The notes: generated by a model not told the origin, from the sequence alone. DNA of 64,000 bases from Maribacter halichondriae (GCF_027474825.1 NZ_CP107030.1:3786001-3850000); one strand, 5' to 3'; shown: positions 27,866 through 37,497, numbered from the stretch's first letter. Program-made: numbers and translations.

Positions 27866-30800
27866 CTATTGTCTTAATTTTATCACTTTCTTAATCGCAT
27901 TTTCATCATTCTTAGTTCTGGCCATTTCAATAATATAAGTGCCATCACTTAAAAAACTCATATCAAATGATACTTCGGCCTCATGTTCTTGAGGTACTAC
28001 TTTTCTTATGACCAACTTACCATAAATGTCATAAAAACTAACGTTAATGGTTTCGTTCATAAAATCATCTAATACCAACTTCACAACCCCATCGCGTACG
28101 GGGTTTGGATAAATGATTACATCTTGGAATTTAGCCTCTGTTTCAGGCTCAACTCCAACTATGACGGTCAGTTGAGCACTACAACCTTCATCGGAGGAAA
28201 ACGTATATACCCCAGCCTGTTCAGCTGTAATACTTCCCAAGTCGAGAATTCCGGTAGTAACGGTTGCATCTGGGCCTGTAATCGTAAACCCTGTCCCACT
28301 TTGTACAATTCCCAAAATGACAGGTGAGCCGGGGGGAATGGTTATTTCCGCATTTCCACTGGCCGCAGTTCCATCAATGGTGTATTGTGGCACAAAAGTA
28401 CTTGGGTCACAAGAACTATCGGTAACAATAATGTTCAATGTTTCGGAACATCCGGCATCCGAGGTGAAAACATAATTACCGGCCATGGCCAATGTAATCC
28501 CTCCCAAATCAAGAACACCGTTGGTTACCGTGTCATCAGGTGCAGTAATGGTATAGGTGAGCCCTGTTTGTAATACTCCCAAAGCAACAGTCGTTCCTAG
28601 TTCAACAGTAATCGAGGCATCACCACTATTTGCGGTGCTATCAATAGTATACTCTGGGGTAATACTGCCCGCAGGACAATTCTCGTTGACTACTAAGGTT
28701 ATTGTAGCCGTACAGCCATCCGAAGTGTTATAGACGTAATCTCCGGCTTGGGCCAAGGTAACCTCGCCCAAATCCTGCGCTCCATCCGCCACTGTATCGT
28801 CTGGTAAGGTAATCGTATAGCTTACACCGGTCTGTACCAAGTCTAAAACAACAGGAGTTCCTTGGTCAACCGTAATCGTAGTCATTCCCGTTCCTGCAAC
28901 ACCATCTATGGTATGTCGAGGGGTAAAATTAGCTGCCGAACAAGGGTCGTTGACGGTAATATTTAACGTCTTGGAACAGCCTTCGGATGAAGTGAATGTA
29001 TAGATTCCTACCTGGGCGGCCGTAATGTTTCCCAAATCCAAATCTCCATTTGAAACTGGTCCGCTCGGAGGAGTTATGGTAAAGGCCACATTGTCTTCTA
29101 CGGTACCTAAAATAATTGGCGTTCCCTCATTTACAGCAATGGAATTTTCACCGCTATCGGGTACGCCATCAATGGTATATTCAGGGGTAAATGGTCCACT
29201 TGGGCAAAGTACGTCTAATGTAAGCGTGGTTTCGCACCCATCTTCGGTACGAATGATATAATCACCACTATCGGCAATTGTCACGGCACCTAAGATATAA
29301 TCGAATTCGTTATCATAAACCACATTACCATCATAGGTAACCGTGAAATTGATTCCGTTAGGAAGCATACTTATCCGTGTAACGTCTCCTATATTGGCAA
29401 CTACCGTTACGGGTTGGTTGTCTACGGCAGAATCGTAGGATCCTCCGTTGTTCAGTGACCATTCTGCCCTTAGAGTGGTTGCATCGCAAACGACATCGGA
29501 AACGTTTAAGGTAAGGGTAGTAGTACATCCGGTTGACGTTGTTATAATGACATAATCTCCACTATCCGTTGCATCGACGTTACCAAGATCATAATCACCT
29601 TGTCCTTGGTATACTTGGCTTCCATTTCTATTTATGGTAAAGTCGACATTTTCGGGCACCATACTTATTTCAAATGCCTCTCCGCTATTCACGCTTACGG
29701 TAATGGGTTGCTCATCAGGGGCTTCAACATATTGACCGTTCAATTTCCATTGTGCTTTAATGTCGGTCGCATCACAAACGGCACCGGATACGGTTAGGTT
29801 CAACACTACCGAACAACCTTGGTCCGACACAAATTGATACGCGCCATCGTTAGCCGAGGTAGCACTTTGTATAACATAATCGTTTGGAACGTTGTTGATA
29901 CGTGTTCCGTTCGGAAGAATAATATCAAAAACAGTATTACTACCGTTGATTTGATTGGGAAGTACACTCAACAGTATTTTATCACCTTCCGTTATGGTAA
30001 CGGAAACATTTTCTCCTGCATTTCCATTTAAGAAAGCCCCATCATTGATCTGCCATTCTGCTGAAATCGGAGTTTCCCCAGCGGTACATTCCCCGATAGA
30101 GTTATACGTCACCACTGTCGGGCATCCCCCTGCGGTGGTGAGGGTGAGCTGGTTGTTGGCCCCTATGTCGGTGGCCGGGTCTATCAGGTAGCCGTTGGCC
30201 TGGGTGAAGTCGGTCCCGGATTCGAAGGTGGGGCTGTCGTTGTCGTTCTGTGCCGTGGTGACGTAGTAGGTGCCCGTGGCCACGGCCCTGATGTATACCT
30301 GCGAGGAGGAGGGCGCGTTTATCACGTTGCCGTCCGTCCACGGCCCGCTGGTACCGATGCGGTACTGCGCCGTGATGGTGCCCGGCGGGCATGCCGGTAC
30401 GCCCTGTGCGACGCCCGCGTCGTAGAGGGCCTTTATCTCCTGTGCCCCCAGGGCGTTGTTGTATACCTTGAGCTCGTCGATCTTGCCCGATATCTCGTCG
30501 GTGACCCCGCTCTGGTTGTAGTTGTTGTTGATCAGCACGTTGTTGGTGGCCGGGTCGCGGGTCTCGTAGAAGCCCGAGGACGCGAAGGAGGAGAAGTTCG
30601 GCGTGGTGGCGTCGAAGATGATATCGCCGCTCACGGCCTGCGTACAGACCTCGACCCCGTTGGCGAAGAGCCTGGCGGTGGTACCGTCGTAGGTGGCCGC
30701 GATGTGCACCCACTGCCCCGCGGGCGAATAGCCCGAATAGCAGTCCCCGCCCCCCGCTGTGGTGGCGAACTCCCATTTGTAGAGGTTGTTGTGGAAGCCG

Positions 30801-32737
30801 AAGAACATGGCCGGGTAGTCGTGGGTGAGTATGCCCACGTTGTTGGCGATGTCGTCGCGGTCGACCCATGCCATCACGGTGATGGACTGTGCCGTGGCCG
30901 CGAGCGAGGCGGAGTAGGGCACGTCAACGATGGTGTTGCTCTGGAAGGTCTCCCCGTCCATCTGGGCCGCACCCCCGAAGAGGCCGGTGGACCAGTTGTC
31001 GGTACTGGGGGCCTTGGTGGCCCCGTTGTCCGTTACGTCGAAGATGGTGCCGTCGTTGTTGTTGCCCGAGGCGTCGGCCGCCACGGACCCCGAGGTCTCG
31101 TCGAACTTCAGGTGCATCACCAGGTTCGGGTCGCCGGTGAGCGGCACGGCGTTGCCGACCCTGATGGTATGGGCCACGCTGGGCACGCCTGCGGCGTTAA
31201 GGCCGAAGAGCATGTAATAGCCCGGGGGCAACAGGTTCCTGCCCGGTATGGCCAGGCTGTGCGAGGTGCCGCCCGTGGTGGCCAACGGGATCCTGCGCTG
31301 TTCGTTGTTGGTGCTGTGGGTGGCGGCCGAGAAGCGGATCAGGCTGAACTCGGTGACCGCCGTGTTCGTGGTGACACTGATGTTGGTGTCGTAATCGGCC
31401 GTCGCCGGGGCGTTGGTGATGGACGGCCTTGTGGCCAGTTGCCCGCCCGCGGTGAAAAGGTACGGCGGGCTGTAGACCTCGGCGTCGAAATGGTTGGTAC
31501 AGTCCTCGTAGCCGGGCAGGCCGATACCGTCGCACAGGCCCCCGCCGCCCACGAAGACGCGGCCGTCGGTCATCAGTATGCCCACGCTGTGGTAGGTCCT
31601 GGGGGTGGCCATGGCCGCCAAGGTCTCCCAGGTGTTGGAAACCGGGTCGTAGAGCTCGGCCGGGAGCGCCGCCCCCGTGTCGGAGAAGACCTCCGCATGG
31701 TCGAGCCCGCCCGTGACCAGTACCTTGCCGTCGGGCAGTACCGTGCTGTTGTGCATCGTGCGCACGTACTGCATGTTGGGCGTCGCGGTCACCGTTACGT
31801 TATTGGGATTGTTGATGTCTATCACGAAGGACTTCTCGTTGGCCGGGATGCCGTTGTTGAACTCGGTACCGTAGGAGGTCGCGCCCCCTACCTTGAGGAT
31901 CTTGCCCGTATCGAACATCACCGTGGTGCCCTTCATCGAGAAGGTGTCGTTGCCACGAGTGCCGGCACTGGTCACCGTACCGCTGCCCGAGACGTCGATC
32001 CAGTTCATCGAGGCACTGGGCCCCGCATGGAAGATCCGCCCGTCGGGCGCCGCCCAGAGCCACAGGTGGTTGTCCACCCGGTAGAGCCCCTGTTGCTCGC
32101 CGTTGAGGTCGGCCGTGGTAAAGATGTCCGAGCCCTGGATGCCGGGCTTGTTGATCCAGCCCGTCTCGGCCGACCACAGCTCGCCGTCCTTGCCGCCGTT
32201 GGTCGCCGCCGTGTTGCTGCCGCTCCAAGAGCCGCCAAGGGTGAAGACCGAGCCGTCGGCCAGGGTCACGTTGCCCTGGTAGCCCCGGTTGATGTTCATG
32301 TCGTCGGCACGGCTCCATACCCCCGTGGCCGGGTCGTAGATGCTCGTGCGCTCGCTGCTCACACCGCCAGCCGAGAGGATCCGCCCGTCCGCAAGGTTGT
32401 TGATCCCGGGGCAGAACATGTCGTGGTCCGTCTGGGTGGTGGTCATCGTCTCGGTGGTGCCCGTGGAGGGATCGAATATCTGGGTATAGGTCATCCCGTT
32501 GCCCGTCTCCACGAAGGTGTCCGGGTACTGAGAGGACCACGTGATCAAACGCCCGTCGGGAAGGTTCGCAACCGCCACCGGGACCAGGTTGAAGCCTATC
32601 GGGGCGCTCCACTGCCCGTCCTGGGAGGGAGTCTGGGAGAAACTAAATTCGGAATTAACAACTAAAAGAAAAGTATATAATACGGTTAAAGCGTAATTTT
32701 TTTCATAGCGACACTTAAAGTTTATTGAAAACAGCAA
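27866..32737 (-). CDS. Secreted galactose-oxidase-like copper radical oxidase with LamG, Ig-like repeats and T9SS sorting domain
   Basis: 1623 residues. After a signal peptide (cleavage near residue 35), residues about 36-530 match galactose oxidase (AA5) closely. All the copper/radical residues are recognisable: Cys109 in DMFCPGI and Tyr153 in RGYQ (the Cys-Tyr crosslink pair), Trp171 in GGSWSG, Tyr382-His383 in RTYHS, and His474 in ATHS. Such enzymes oxidise a primary alcohol, often galactose C6, to an aldehyde and release H2O2. Residues 540-755 form a LamG-type domain. About ten Ig-like repeats of some 75 residues follow, then a T9SS sorting domain (IIYPNP to the end). DNA for residues about 33-875 is GC-rich, unlike the rest. 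The true start may be at 32705 (MKK...) if the seven-T run at 32697-32703 is one base short. It probably modifies galactose-containing polymer outside the cell. Confidence 0.9.
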   Translation of the reverse strand: MLFSINFKCRYEKNYALTVLYTFLLVVNSEFSFSQTPSQDGQWSAPIGFNLVPVAVANLPDGRLITWSSQYPDTFVETGNGMTYTQIFDPSTGTTETMTTTQTDHDMFCPGINNLADGRILSAGGVSSERTSIYDPATGVWSRADDMNINRGYQGNVTLADGSVFTLGGSWSGSNTAATNGGKDGELWSAETGWINKPGIQGSDIFTTADLNGEQQGLYRVDNHLWLWAAPDGRIFHAGPSASMNWIDVSGSGTVTSAGTRGNDTFSMKGTTVMFDTGKILKVGGATSYGTEFNNGIPANEKSFVIDINNPNNVTVTATPNMQYVRTMHNSTVLPDGKVLVTGGLDHAEVFSDTGAALPAELYDPVSNTWETLAAMATPRTYHSVGILMTDGRVFVGGGGLCDGIGLPGYEDCTNHFDAEVYSPPYLFTAGGQLATRPSITNAPATADYDTNISVTTNTAVTEFSLIRFSAATHSTNNEQRRIPLATTGGTSHSLAIPGRNLLPPGYYMLFGLNAAGVPSVAHTIRVGNAVPLTGDPNLVMHLKFDETSGSVAADASGNNNDGTIFDVTDNGATKAPSTDNWSTGLFGGAAQMDGETFQSNTIVDVPYSASLAATAQSITVMAWVDRDDIANNVGILTHDYPAMFFGFHNNLYKWEFATTAGGGDCYSGYSPAGQWVHIAATYDGTTARLFANGVEVCTQAVSGDIIFDATTPNFSSFASSGFYETRDPATNNVLINNNYNQSGVTDEISGKIDELKVYNNALGAQEIKALYDAGVAQGVPACPPGTITAQYRIGTSGPWTDGNVINAPSSSQVYIRAVATGTYYVTTAQNDNDSPTFESGTDFTQANGYLIDPATDIGANNQLTLTTAGGCPTVVTYNSIGECTAGETPISAEWQINDGAFLNGNAGENVSVTITEGDKILLSVLPNQINGSNTVFDIILPNGTRINNVPNDYVIQSATSANDGAYQFVSDQGCSVVLNLTVSGAVCDATDIKAQWKLNGQYVEAPDEQPITVSVNSGEAFEISMVPENVDFTINRNGSQVYQGQGDYDLGNVDATDSGDYVIITTSTGCTTTLTLNVSDVVCDATTLRAEWSLNNGGSYDSAVDNQPVTVVANIGDVTRISMLPNGINFTVTYDGNVVYDNEFDYILGAVTIADSGDYIIRTEDGCETTLTLDVLCPSGPFTPEYTIDGVPDSGENSIAVNEGTPIILGTVEDNVAFTITPPSGPVSNGDLDLGNITAAQVGIYTFTSSEGCSKTLNITVNDPCSAANFTPRHTIDGVAGTGMTTITVDQGTPVVLDLVQTGVSYTITLPDDTVADGAQDLGEVTLAQAGDYVYNTSDGCTATITLVVNENCPAGSITPEYTIDSTANSGDASITVELGTTVALGVLQTGLTYTITAPDDTVTNGVLDLGGITLAMAGNYVFTSDAGCSETLNIIVTDSSCDPSTFVPQYTIDGTAASGNAEITIPPGSPVILGIVQSGTGFTITGPDATVTTGILDLGSITAEQAGVYTFSSDEGCSAQLTVIVGVEPETEAKFQDVIIYPNPVRDGVVKLVLDDFMNETINVSFYDIYGKLVIRKVVPQEHEAEVSFDMSFLSDGTYIIEMARTKNDENAIKKVIKLRQ
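30105..32640. other. GC-rich block inside the copper radical oxidase gene
   Basis: Base composition changes abruptly within one open reading frame. A hand count gives 39 G+C of 60 in 31081-31140 but 27 of 60 in 29041-29100, and flanking intergenic DNA is lower still. The block begins just after the signal peptide code and ends between the LamG region and the Ig-like repeats. It also creates long spurious open frames on the other strand. Confidence 0.85.
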
Positions 32738-33600
32738 AGTTCAAAATTAACATGAATCAGTAACAAATAAATAATATAAACGGTAAAACCGGATAATTAC
32801 TCGACTATCTAACAACTGAAATTCGGAATACCCTACCGTAAGCTTTAATGAAATATTCAAGTACAAATATATATATAGGGTTAGTTAGAATTCAATTCTG
32901 ACATCGACATTGGATATACGTATTTTATCGTTGTTTAGTTCCATTTCCATAAATAAATTCCTCAATTTTTTAAATTATATTGATGTCACCAACATCAATT
33001 CATGTTCATCCTTTAAAGATTCAATGCATCAAAATTGGGGGATGGTCATTCACTTTTAAACTTTAGTTTGGTTGGGAGAGCTTTTTGACTATGAAATCGA
33101 AAAAAAGTTTATTGTCTATTTCATACTAAAAACGAAAAATTAAAGTTTGCTCTTATAAGTCAATGTTATCGGTTATCCAATTGGACACACTTTATTATTG
33201 ATTTTTAAAGTATTGAATTATAGTGAATTAAGTAATTTCAACACTTTGTTAATCGTCCTATTTTAAAAGATGACATTTAAATTAATTGAAAACGGTTTAA
33301 TCATTTTAAAACAAAGTAAATAAGATTTAGTAGAACAGAACATGATAAATGTTAGTTTGTTTATTTTTTACCTGAAATCTAATACTGAATGAATATCGCA
33401 AAATTTTCAAGCTCCCCATATAAATAAATGATTTCATGAGTTACTAGCGCTTTAATAAAGGACGAAATTTGAGGTTTTTACGTGTTTGACCGAAAAATTA
33501 CCTTCTTTGACGAAATCTAGACGTATTACACGGTTAAGTAATAAACTATAATTATTTTTACTTTGTCATTTATGCTGATGGACCCACAAAAACTCCGATA
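32738..33600. other. Long AT-rich divergent intergenic region
   Basis: 863 bases between the oxidase gene (minus) and the aminotransferase that opens the export operon (plus). Apart from the -7 box noted at 32742-32749, I see only weak structure, such as AGAATTCAATTCT near 32888. TTACTTTG at about 33558-33565, one base from the -7 consensus, could serve the plus-strand operon. No gene, RNA or clear attenuator is visible. Confidence 0.5.
32742..32749 (-). promoter_or_regulatory. Candidate -7 promoter element for the copper radical oxidase gene
   Basis: On the minus strand these bases read TAATTTTG, an exact TAnnTTTG match. Transcription would then start near 32735, leaving no room for the ATG at 32737 and favouring the ATG at 32703-32705. 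A TTG is present upstream but only 14 bases away, shorter than usual. Confidence 0.45.
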
Positions 33601-34740
33601 TTGAACCCTAAAATCCTGAACAAATCTAAAGTCTGGTTATCCTCTCCCCATATGTCGGGTAGGGAGCAGATATACGTACAAGAGGCCTTTGACACCAATT
33701 GGATTGCTCCGTTAGGACCTAACGTAGAGGGGTTTGAAAGCGCCTTGGTGGATTATTTAAAAGAAGATTCACATGTAGCGGCTCTAAGTTCGGGCACCGG
33801 TGCACTGCATTTAGCACTTATTTTGTTGGGTGTAGGTAGTGGCGATGAGGTTATTTGCCAAAGTTTTACGTTTGCAGCTTCCGCCAACCCCATTGTTTAT
33901 CTTGGGGCAAGGCCCATATTTGTGGATAGTGAGAAAGATACATGGAATATTTCTCCAGAAATGTTGGAAAAGGCTATCAAAGATCGTATTGCAAGAGGCA
34001 AAAAACCAAAGGCAATTATTGCAGTACATTTATATGGCATGCCCTATAAAGTTGAGGCGATTAGAGAAATTTCCCTGAGGTATGAGATACCTGTTTTAGA
34101 GGATAGTGCCGAGTCATTGGGTAGTTCGTATCACGGAGTTAAGTGTGGTACTTTTGGAGATATCTCAATACTATCGTTCAATGGCAATAAAATCATTACT
34201 ACTTCTGGAGGAGGTGCCCTGAGAACCAGAGATAATACGATTAAAGAGAGAGCTGTTTTTCTGGCTACTCAATCTAGAGACGAGGCGCCGCACTACCAGC
34301 ATTCTGCCATTGGCTATAACTATCGAATGAGTAATGTTTTGGCTGGAATTGGAAGAGGACAGATGGAAGTTCTTGACGATAGGGTAAACGCTAGAAGAAA
34401 TAACTATCTTTATTATAAGGAAAACCTGGGAAGTTTAGAATCCATCGAGTTTTTAGAAGAGCCAGAGGGTTATTTTTCGAATAGATGGTTGACCTGTATT
34501 TTGACGCCTTCCGAAGAAATAAGAGAAAAAATACGACTTTCCCTACAGGAAGAAAATATTGAATCGCGACCGTTGTGGAAGCCAATGCATCTTCAACCGG
34601 TTTTTAGCAAGTGTGAGAGTTATTTGAACGGGATATCGGAGGAACTATTCAGTAGAGGTCTTTGCCTTCCCAGTGGGTCGGACTTGAGCCTATCGAATCT
34701 TGAGCGCATTTCGCATACCATAAAACAAATAGTGGCATGA
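33601..34740 (+). CDS. DegT/DnrJ/EryC1/StrS aminotransferase, PglE-like
   Basis: 379 residues, a PLP-dependent sugar aminotransferase. Visible features: KVWLSSPHMSGREQIYVQEA at the N-terminus (the substrate-loop SSPHMSG of this group), ALSSGTGALHLALILLGVGS near residue 60 for the PLP phosphate, EDSAESLGSSYHGVKCG near 178, and SFNGNKIITTSGGGAL near 199, where the Lys forms the Schiff base. With the dehydratase that follows (4-base ATGA overlap) it should make UDP-4-amino-4,6-dideoxy-GlcNAc, the bacillosamine precursor. I use the TTG at 33601, since the first ATG (33649) would remove the conserved N-terminal segment. No PglD-like acetyltransferase is seen in the window. Confidence 0.9.
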   Translation: MNPKILNKSKVWLSSPHMSGREQIYVQEAFDTNWIAPLGPNVEGFESALVDYLKEDSHVAALSSGTGALHLALILLGVGSGDEVICQSFTFAASANPIVYLGARPIFVDSEKDTWNISPEMLEKAIKDRIARGKKPKAIIAVHLYGMPYKVEAIREISLRYEIPVLEDSAESLGSSYHGVKCGTFGDISILSFNGNKIITTSGGGALRTRDNTIKERAVFLATQSRDEAPHYQHSAIGYNYRMSNVLAGIGRGQMEVLDDRVNARRNNYLYYKENLGSLESIEFLEEPEGYFSNRWLTCILTPSEEIREKIRLSLQEENIESRPLWKPMHLQPVFSKCESYLNGISEELFSRGLCLPSGSDLSLSNLERISHTIKQIVA

Positions 34741-36674
34741 TACAGAATTACTTTGCACAAAATTCCAACCGATATGCATCAAAGTGGTTGGTCTTGGCCA
34801 TTGATGTCGTATCGTCGTGTATAGCTTTCGTTTTAGCTTATTGCGTACGTTTTAACCTAACTTTCGATTTCGAAGTAGAAAAGTTATGGATACAATTGCC
34901 TTTTGTTGCCGTTGTTTCATGTATCTCTTTCCTAATTGTTGGTTCTTACAAAGGAGTGGTTAGACATACCGGAGTACGAGATGTTTATAATGTATTTAAT
35001 GGTATTTGTCTTTCGAGCATCATAATGATTGCCGCAGTTCTTCTGAACAAAGAGTTCAAGTTTTATGAAGACTTCAATATTTTTCTTAGTCCAATTATCA
35101 TATATAGCCTTTTGGCATTTATTGGATTAACTGCTTCTCGCTATCTTTTTAAGGCACTTTATAACAGCTATGCGATTCGAGACTTAAAAGTAAACAAGAA
35201 CGTATTGATCTATGGCGCCGGTGAATCTGGTATTTTGACCCACAATGCACTTACAAATCATTCGAAGAGTAGGGCAAGGGTTGTTGGCTATATCGATAAT
35301 GACAACCAAAAGGCGGGCAAACAGATAAATGGTGTCAAAGTATATCACAATGCCGTATTGACCAAAGACTTCTTGACGAGTAAGAACATTTCCGAGGTAA
35401 TTTTCTCGATCCAGAATATAGATCCCAAAAAATTACGGAATTTGGTAGAAGGCTTGGTCGAACTTCCGGTACAGGTTAAAATTGTACCTCCGGTCGAAGA
35501 TTGGATAAACGGAGAGCTGCGTGCCTCACAAATCAAACAAGTACAGATTGAGGATTTATTGGATAGGGCCCCAATAAATATCAAAAACGAGAAAATTGAA
35601 AAGGAATTACTCAATAAGGTAGTTCTCGTTACAGGAGGTGCTGGCTCCATAGGAAGTGAAATAGTAAGGCAAATTTGTCAATATGCTTATAAATCTTTGA
35701 TAATCATCGACCAGGCCGAATCCGCACTTTATGACCTGCAACAAGAATTGAAACAAAATGGATACCATAATTTTATTCCCATTGTTGGTGATATCAGGGA
35801 TAAAAATCGGTTGAATGGAATATTTCAAGAACATAAACCTGATATGGTCTTCCATGCCGCAGCTTATAAGCATGTGCCACTAATGGAATATAATTCGTAT
35901 GAATCGATAAAGATAAATGTTGGAGGAACAAAGACCGTGGCCGATTTATCAATATCTCACAATGTCGAAAAATTCGTTTTTATTTCCACCGATAAGGCGG
36001 TTAATCCAACCAATGTTATGGGTGCCACCAAACGAATTGCCGAAATGTATATTAGTTGTCTTGAACAGCAAAAGAAAACCAAATTCATTACTACAAGATT
36101 TGGTAACGTGTTGGGATCCAATGGATCGGTCATTCCATTGTTCAGAAAACAGATAGAAAAGGGTGGGCCTCTAACCCTTACCCATAGGGATGTCACACGT
36201 TATTTCATGACCATACCCGAAGCTTCACAACTGGTTTTAGAAGCGGGTGCCATGGGTGATGGTGGCGAGATTTTTATTTTCGATATGGGCGAATCCGTGA
36301 AAATTTATGATTTGGCCAAAAATATGATCAAGTTATCGGGATTGAGCTATCCAGAGGATATTGATATTAAAATTACGGGCCTTAGGCCAGGGGAAAAATT
36401 ATATGAAGAACTCTTGGCAAACGGTGAAAACACCTTGCCGACCTATCATAAAAAAATAAAAATCAGTAAGGTACGTGAGCTTGATTACGCGACCGTAAGA
36501 TCACAAATCGATGAACTTTGTATTACCAATATGTTCTTTAATGGTAACACCGTTAAATTAATGAAAAATATAGTGCCCGAGTACGTTTCAAGCAACTCAC
36601 AGCTATGTGAGTTGGATGAAAAAGGCAATTCAATCAGTGGGGATAAACCTACTTTAAAGGTCGTACAATCATAA
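34737..36674 (+). CDS. UDP-GlcNAc 4,6-dehydratase, membrane-bound PglF/CapD/WbpM-like
   Basis: 645 residues. Four N-terminal membrane helices (about residues 15-135) are followed by a CoA-binding-like Rossmann domain (VLIYGAGESGILTHNAL near 156) and the catalytic SDR domain (VVLVTGGAGSIGSEIVRQIC near 298). ISTDKAVNPTNVMGATKRIA near 417 holds the inverting-type active site with Lys, and TRFGNVLGSNGSVIPLF near 451 is the family signature. It converts UDP-GlcNAc to the 4-keto-6-deoxy sugar at the inner membrane. The ATG overlaps the stop of the aminotransferase, so the pair is translationally coupled. With the PglC-type transferase at 10740 this describes a bacillosamine-type first sugar. Confidence 0.93.
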   Translation: MIQNYFAQNSNRYASKWLVLAIDVVSSCIAFVLAYCVRFNLTFDFEVEKLWIQLPFVAVVSCISFLIVGSYKGVVRHTGVRDVYNVFNGICLSSIIMIAAVLLNKEFKFYEDFNIFLSPIIIYSLLAFIGLTASRYLFKALYNSYAIRDLKVNKNVLIYGAGESGILTHNALTNHSKSRARVVGYIDNDNQKAGKQINGVKVYHNAVLTKDFLTSKNISEVIFSIQNIDPKKLRNLVEGLVELPVQVKIVPPVEDWINGELRASQIKQVQIEDLLDRAPINIKNEKIEKELLNKVVLVTGGAGSIGSEIVRQICQYAYKSLIIIDQAESALYDLQQELKQNGYHNFIPIVGDIRDKNRLNGIFQEHKPDMVFHAAAYKHVPLMEYNSYESIKINVGGTKTVADLSISHNVEKFVFISTDKAVNPTNVMGATKRIAEMYISCLEQQKKTKFITTRFGNVLGSNGSVIPLFRKQIEKGGPLTLTHRDVTRYFMTIPEASQLVLEAGAMGDGGEIFIFDMGESVKIYDLAKNMIKLSGLSYPEDIDIKITGLRPGEKLYEELLANGENTLPTYHKKIKISKVRELDYATVRSQIDELCITNMFFNGNTVKLMKNIVPEYVSSNSQLCELDEKGNSISGDKPTLKVVQS

Positions 36675-36717
36675 ATTTTCACTAATCTTGCACTCTAAAC
36701 CCAGTAATATTACAACC

Positions 36718-37497
36718 ATGATTATTAAAACACGCTCCATTGCCAAAATTTCCCTTGTCTTAATTACTTCATTATTTATATTCTCGTCTTGTGCTTCTAA
36801 AAAAGATGTAGTGTATTTTCAGGGTACTAGCGACTATGAAACTTTGGTTAGCGACAATTCGCATACGAATAAATTCAAGATTGACGATGTTCTAGGTATT
36901 TATGTATCAACATTGGATCCATTACCAAGTGCGCCCTTCAATTTGTTCAAAGGAGCTGAGGAAGGTGGATTTCGACCTGAACAATTGGATTATATTATAG
37001 ATAAAAACGGCGAAATCGATTTTCCTGTAATCGGTTCTGTAAAGATTGTCGGACTCTCACCAGAAGAGACCAAGGTTCTTTTAAAGGAAAAATTAAAACC
37101 ATATTTAAAAGACCCTATTATCAACATTAGACTAAAAAACTTTACCGTTACTGTTCTTGGCGAGGTTAATCGACCTGGAACATATCCCGTTCTCGGAGAA
37201 CAGATTACAATTCTCGAAGCCATAGGTTTGGCCAATGACCTTACAATTAAAGGTATTAGAAGCAATGTGCTGGTAATCCGTGATTTTAATGGTACGAAAG
37301 TTTCCACTCGAATCGACCTAACACAAAAAAATGCCCTTAATTCGCCCGTTTATTATTTGACCCAGAACGATGTAGTATATGTCGAGCCGAACCAGTCGGC
37401 TGTATCATCCTATGGATTAGATAACAGAGCTACAATATGGACATCGATAGCTACTGCTTTGATAACTTCTTCGGTATTATATTTATCAACGAGATAG
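36718..37497 (+). CDS. wza: Wza-type polysaccharide export outer-membrane lipoprotein
   Basis: About 259 residues from the ATG at 36718 (MIIKTRSIAKISLVLITSLF), which gives a proper lipoprotein signal with lipobox FSSC. The upstream TTG at 36688 adds ten unlikely residues. The polysaccharide export domain begins at KFKIDDVLGIYVST and runs to PVIGSVKIVGLSPEETKVLL; a SLBB domain (FTVTVLGEVNRPGTYPVLGE) follows, and a hydrophobic helix (WTSIATALITSSVLYL) closes the protein as in Bacteroidota Wza homologues. It forms the export channel with Wzc, which is the next gene (56 bases). TAATCTTG at about 36683 is one base from a -7 box, so extra transcription could begin here. Confidence 0.93.
   Translation: MIIKTRSIAKISLVLITSLFIFSSCASKKDVVYFQGTSDYETLVSDNSHTNKFKIDDVLGIYVSTLDPLPSAPFNLFKGAEEGGFRPEQLDYIIDKNGEIDFPVIGSVKIVGLSPEETKVLLKEKLKPYLKDPIINIRLKNFTVTVLGEVNRPGTYPVLGEQITILEAIGLANDLTIKGIRSNVLVIRDFNGTKVSTRIDLTQKNALNSPVYYLTQNDVVYVEPNQSAVSSYGLDNRATIWTSIATALITSSVLYLSTR

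Noticed and set aside
30102-30869. Open frames of 255 and 270 residues on the minus strand within the oxidase gene (also 31800-32612)
   Set aside because: They are other-frame shadows of the GC-rich block with low-complexity Arg/Gly/His-rich translations.
30704-32665. 653-residue open frame on the plus strand
   Set aside because: It is antisense to the galactose-oxidase code and exists because GC-rich DNA has few stop codons. Its translation is rich in G, R, V and H, with no recognisable domain.
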